A DNA stretch of 64,000 nt from Nocardia brevicatena NBRC 12119. Lineage in GTDB: Bacteria > Actinomycetota > Actinomycetes > Mycobacteriales > Mycobacteriaceae. This document shows, piece after piece, positions 61,274 to 64,000 of this stretch (positions are counted from its first letter, which is position 1; each line of letters begins with the position of its first letter). Position numbers and translations under genes: made by a program. The stretch spans positions 1 through 64,000 of the forward strand of contig NZ_BAFU01000246.1 of the NCBI RefSeq assembly GCF_000308495.1. The letters are read 5' to 3'. The notes beneath the pieces were generated by a model. The model was not told where the DNA came from. It searched no databases and saw only the letters and a program-made list of their open reading frames with translations.

Positions 61274-64000
61274 TCAGCCCATCGCTTGAAGGTTTACTTG
61301 CCTCGGGCTGATAGCGATCCCGAGATTCCGTAGGTGGTGGATAGCCTGGAGTGTATATATCCGTTCAGGCCGGTAATGTCCGCTGGAGTCGGTGAAGAAT
61401 TGCAACTCGCCATCGACTACCACCAATTCTCCGGCGGCCGCAACAGGTTCACCGGCGAGGAAGCTGGAGTGATGAAAGACTCCCGGCTCATGGTGGTTCG
61501 ACGCATACAAGTTACCCTGCTGGTCCATGACGAAAATTGCTCGTCCTTGCCCTCCCCATGCAGAATGGCCCCCTCGCGTATCGAATAGTTCTCCATTGGC
61601 GTCATACAGGCGCCCATTGTGCACTATTAGTCGGAACTGCTGTCTTCCGTTGACATCGAAGTATTCTACGGTACTGGGTCGAGGTTCCGTCCATACGCTG
61701 TTCCCAGGTATGTGTTCTCCCCGATAGGACTCGATCATAGGGGTGGCATGGAACGGTGGGGTCGATCCAAAAGGACTTTCCGGGAACGCGCCCTCGACAT
61801 GCTGTTCCACCTGGTCCGGATTACTCGGCGGAATATGTGGTGCCGGAGTTGACATGTGCTGCGGCGGTACTGGCGCAGCCGGGGGGAGCGGGTGGGAGGG
61901 GGCGCTTGACCTGGTCCATGGGAAGAAACGCCGCCAACCCCTGGGGCGTTCGGGGCTGGGTACGCCCCACGACTGCTGATGTGGCGGCCACCCCGGAGGA
62001 GTTCCGACACTCGGCGGTGATCCCTGTGGGTGGCCGGCGGCATTTGTAGCGATGGGCAGCTGCGGGATCGGGGGCGAGGGGAAGCTCCGATGAGGCGGTG
62101 GTTCGGATAGCGGCGCCCGGAAGTCCCGAGGATCGGAATGAGGCGTTCCTGGGGGCCTGCTCCAATTGGTCCGTTGCGCGGTGTTCGGTGTGGGCGTGCT
62201 CGTGCGCGGCGGGCCCTGACGTTGAGGTGGCGTCCCAGGGTCGCGGTGTGGCGGGTTCCCTGGTGTTTGCTGGTGCAGACTGTTCGACGGGCGAGTATCA
62301 CGGTGCTCGGGGGTGGCGGGGGTGTTGTCGGGCCTCGCCAGTGGTGTTGTGCCGGGTGGGAAGTCGTTTGGGTGTTGCGGTTGTATTGAGCGGGGGACAT
62401 GGTGATTGGCCTGCGGTTGAGAGGGAGTCGATACGCCCGAAGTGATGGTGGGCCGGGTATCGCCGTGCGGACCGGGCGTGGCTCGATTATTGAGCAGAGG
62501 CGGCACCGATTCTGGGGCGCGGTTGTCCGGAAAAGGTCGACTCGTGCCGAACGGAGTGAGAGGAGCGTCGACGGCAGGCGGGGTGCGGTTCGCTGCAGTG
62601 GTGTCGAGAAGGTTGAGGGGGCGATTCATCCACGCAGGTGGGCGGAGGATGTCGATATGAGCGCTCGGGGAATTGAGGTCGATATCCGGGCGCATCGGGT
62701 TGGTCCGGGCATTGGGAGCGGTTCCGGCTGTCGGTGTTGCCGCAGTGGTGGGGTGATGAGGTGCGTTTCGGTTCTCTGATGCCGGGGGAGCGGCGGGGGA
62801 GCGGTTCGAGGTGGGTTCGGTATGTCTCGGGGCCGACGGTGTGGAGTCGGTACTGCCGTCATTTCTCGAGCTTGTGTCAAAGCTCGGTGCTCGATCGGGA
62901 GTATGCGAGGGACGGCGGTTATCCGGCCTGGTCGCGGTACTCGCGTTCGCCGAGGTGGGGTGAATGGTGGCAGGTGTGGTGGTGGATGGGTCGCCGGGGG
63001 CACCGGATGTGATTGGGCGGAGGGTGGTTTCGGAGGACGGTGGGGTTGTCGACGGGGTAAGGGCGGGAGTTCCTGCCGACGTGGTGTCGGTGGCTGTGGC
63101 TGCCGACGTGGTCGTGCTTTCTGTTGGAGACGAAGGGGTTTCGGGATGGTCCGGTGGAACGGGCTGGTTCGGTCGGTTCGTGCCGCCGGTGTCCGTTCCG
63201 CTGGTAGCCGGAGGGGTGGAGGAGGTGGCTGCCGATGGGGATTGAGTGGTCGGCCCCGCGTCCTGCGAGGTAGGTGTGGAGGGGGTCGCGGGGGTGGTCG
63301 GCGTGGTGTGATGCGGGCCAGGGGTGGTCGGGTTTTGTTGCATGGCCGGCATTTCAGGGGTGGCTGGTGTGTCGCCCGGATCGGTGAACAGGCGTAGCGA
63401 GCTCAGCGGCGGGGTCTGTGGGACGCTGGTGGTCGGTTGTTGCTCTTCCGGCGGTGTGTTTGTGGTATCCGGGTTGTCGGTGGTGGTCGGGCCGGTGGGG
63501 GTAGGCCGATCTGCGGGGTTGTCGCTCGGCGCCGTGGAAGGCTGACCGGTGGGGTGGCCGTTCGGGGTGGTGGCAGGGCCGCTCTGATCACCAGAGCTGC
63601 CAGGGTCGCCGGTGGAAGACGGTGACGAGGTGTCGGTGGGGGAGGTTTGTCCTGTCGACGGTGGGGGGCCGTCCTCGATGGTCTCGGTTGGGGCGGGTTG
63701 CTGAGGGGAAGTGCTTTCTGCCGGCGTGGCCTGCTGTGAGGGCGTGTTCTCCGTGGTGGCAGGAGTCTGCTGCGGCGGAGTGGTGTCCGAGGTTCCGGTA
63801 GACGACTGCTGCGGCGGGGTCGAGGTATCCGGGCCGTTTCCGGGGCCGGACTGTGTCGAGGGCTGCGACCGACCGTTCTCCGTACCGGCGGGCCCCGCGG
63901 ACTGTGGGGGCGGGGTCTGCGCAGAAGCGGTCTGTGTCGGCTGTGCTTGGGAGGTGTTGTCGGAGTGGGTCGATGCGTCCGATGCTTCGGTACCGGTGCC
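61274..64000 (-). CDS. large Pro/Thr/Ser-rich protein with C-terminal IQM-like domain (5' end outside window)
   Basis: At least 908 residues; the frame stays open to the window edge, so the start is not seen. Residues up to about 700 of the visible part are low-complexity, rich in Pro, Thr, Ser, Gln and Asn (for example TTPTTPATPSTPTSQDAGPT). The last ~160 residues hold the same domain as the next gene: HIPGNSVWTEPRPSTVEYFD, FRLIVHNGRLYDANGELFDT, GRAIFVMDQQGNLYAS, VFHHSSFLAGEPVAAAGEL and SSGHYRPERIYT. Long Pro/Thr/Ser linkers before a small C-terminal domain are typical of exported effectors (for example type VII-secreted polymorphic toxins); the N-terminus needed to judge this is missing. 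Confidence 0.72.
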   Translation of the reverse strand, partial: GTGTEASDASTHSDNTSQAQPTQTASAQTPPPQSAGPAGTENGRSQPSTQSGPGNGPDTSTPPQQSSTGTSDTTPPQQTPATTENTPSQQATPAESTSPQQPAPTETIEDGPPPSTGQTSPTDTSSPSSTGDPGSSGDQSGPATTPNGHPTGQPSTAPSDNPADRPTPTGPTTTDNPDTTNTPPEEQQPTTSVPQTPPLSSLRLFTDPGDTPATPEMPAMQQNPTTPGPHHTTPTTPATPSTPTSQDAGPTTQSPSAATSSTPPATSGTDTGGTNRPNQPVPPDHPETPSSPTESTTTSAATATDTTSAGTPALTPSTTPPSSETTLRPITSGAPGDPSTTTPATIHPTSANASTATRPDNRRPSHTPDRAPSFDTSSRNDGSTDSTPSAPRHTEPTSNRSPAAPPASENRNAPHHPTTAATPTAGTAPNARTNPMRPDIDLNSPSAHIDILRPPAWMNRPLNLLDTTAANRTPPAVDAPLTPFGTSRPFPDNRAPESVPPLLNNRATPGPHGDTRPTITSGVSTPSQPQANHHVPRSIQPQHPNDFPPGTTPLARPDNTPATPEHRDTRPSNSLHQQTPGNPPHRDPGTPPQRQGPPRTSTPTPNTAQRTNWSRPPGTPHSDPRDFRAPLSEPPPHRSFPSPPIPQLPIATNAAGHPQGSPPSVGTPPGWPPHQQSWGVPSPERPRGWRRFFPWTRSSAPSHPLPPAAPVPPQHMSTPAPHIPPSNPDQVEQHVEGAFPESPFGSTPPFHATPMIESYRGEHIPGNSVWTEPRPSTVEYFDVNGRQQFRLIVHNGRLYDANGELFDTRGGHSAWGGQGRAIFVMDQQGNLYASNHHEPGVFHHSSFLAGEPVAAAGELVVVDGELQFFTDSSGHYRPERIYTLQAIHHLRNLGIAISPRQVNLQAMG

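Overview
This window is high-GC actinobacterial DNA, most likely Nocardia or a close mycolata relative. The indicators are a phosphatidylinositol-mannoside acyltransferase homologue, an acyl-ACP desaturase, a RafH/Rv0079-like ribosome hibernation factor, an Mce fragment, a KshB-like reductase, F420/LLM and CaiB fragments, and typical actinobacterial promoters and GTG starts. Most of the window is accessory: short intact operons alternate with mobile-element debris and with many gene fragments joined at abrupt, non-homologous junctions.

Layout. 1-9.4 kb is a gene graveyard (esterase, metallo-beta-lactamase-fold, serine recombinase, MarR/SDR chimera, double CaiB/BaiF CoA-transferase, Mce, decayed Tn3 transposon). 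It also holds an intact DJ-1/PfpI gene, a DUF3703-HXXEE pair and an exported His/Ser/Gly-repeat protein. 9.4-14.6 kb has a winged-helix regulator with a divergent hydrolase, then a small module of a 53-aa peptide, a GT-A-like protein, a methyltransferase and a PIG-L deacetylase. 14.6-17.5 kb is a stack of IS5-, IS256- and IS30-type remnants next to a truncated tyrosine recombinase. 17.5-21.5 kb is an intact two-component system divergent from an RCK-N/CBS/NhaD-ArsB transporter operon. 21.5-31 kb mixes fragments with intact metabolic and regulatory genes (tartrate dehydrogenase-like, aldehyde dehydrogenase, TrmO, TetR/ICMT pair, MerR/aminotransferase IV pair). 31-35.4 kb holds four overlapping small ORFs, an IS110 element, a TPR regulator lacking most of its HTH and a frameshifted Nudix gene.

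39.3-47.8 kb is the most interesting part. It is a six-gene, co-directional, visibly lower-GC operon: ScoE/Rv0097-type Fe(II)/2-oxoglutarate oxidase, FcoT/Rv0098-type thioesterase homologue, free ACP, type I PKS (KS-AT-DH-ACP), FadD10-like acyl ligase and crotonyl-CoA carboxylase/reductase. The first genes plus the ligase are the isonitrile-lipopeptide cassette of mycobacteria and Streptomyces. The NRPS of that cassette is replaced by a single PKS module with a defective DH and no KR, with its own alkylmalonyl-CoA-forming CCR beside it. All ten ScoE active-site residues that I recall line up with one constant numbering offset. I propose an isocyano beta-keto (alpha-alkyl) acyl product.

48.4-58.9 kb carries KshB-like reductase, desaturase, hibernation factor, ArsR/SulP, amidohydrolase/TetR and histidine phosphatase genes with further pseudogenes. 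59-64 kb ends in lower-GC genes on the minus strand: a broken hypothetical gene, then two tandem proteins sharing a C-terminal domain with an HHSSFLAG...HYRP signature that resembles the plant IQM-protein core. The larger of the two has a >500-residue Pro/Thr/Ser-rich region and runs off the window.

Many otherwise recognisable genes carry single-base frameshifts, and two carry Trp-to-TGA stops, while neighbouring long genes are clean. The sequence alone cannot separate real decay from assembly indels. No tRNA, rRNA or CRISPR array was seen.
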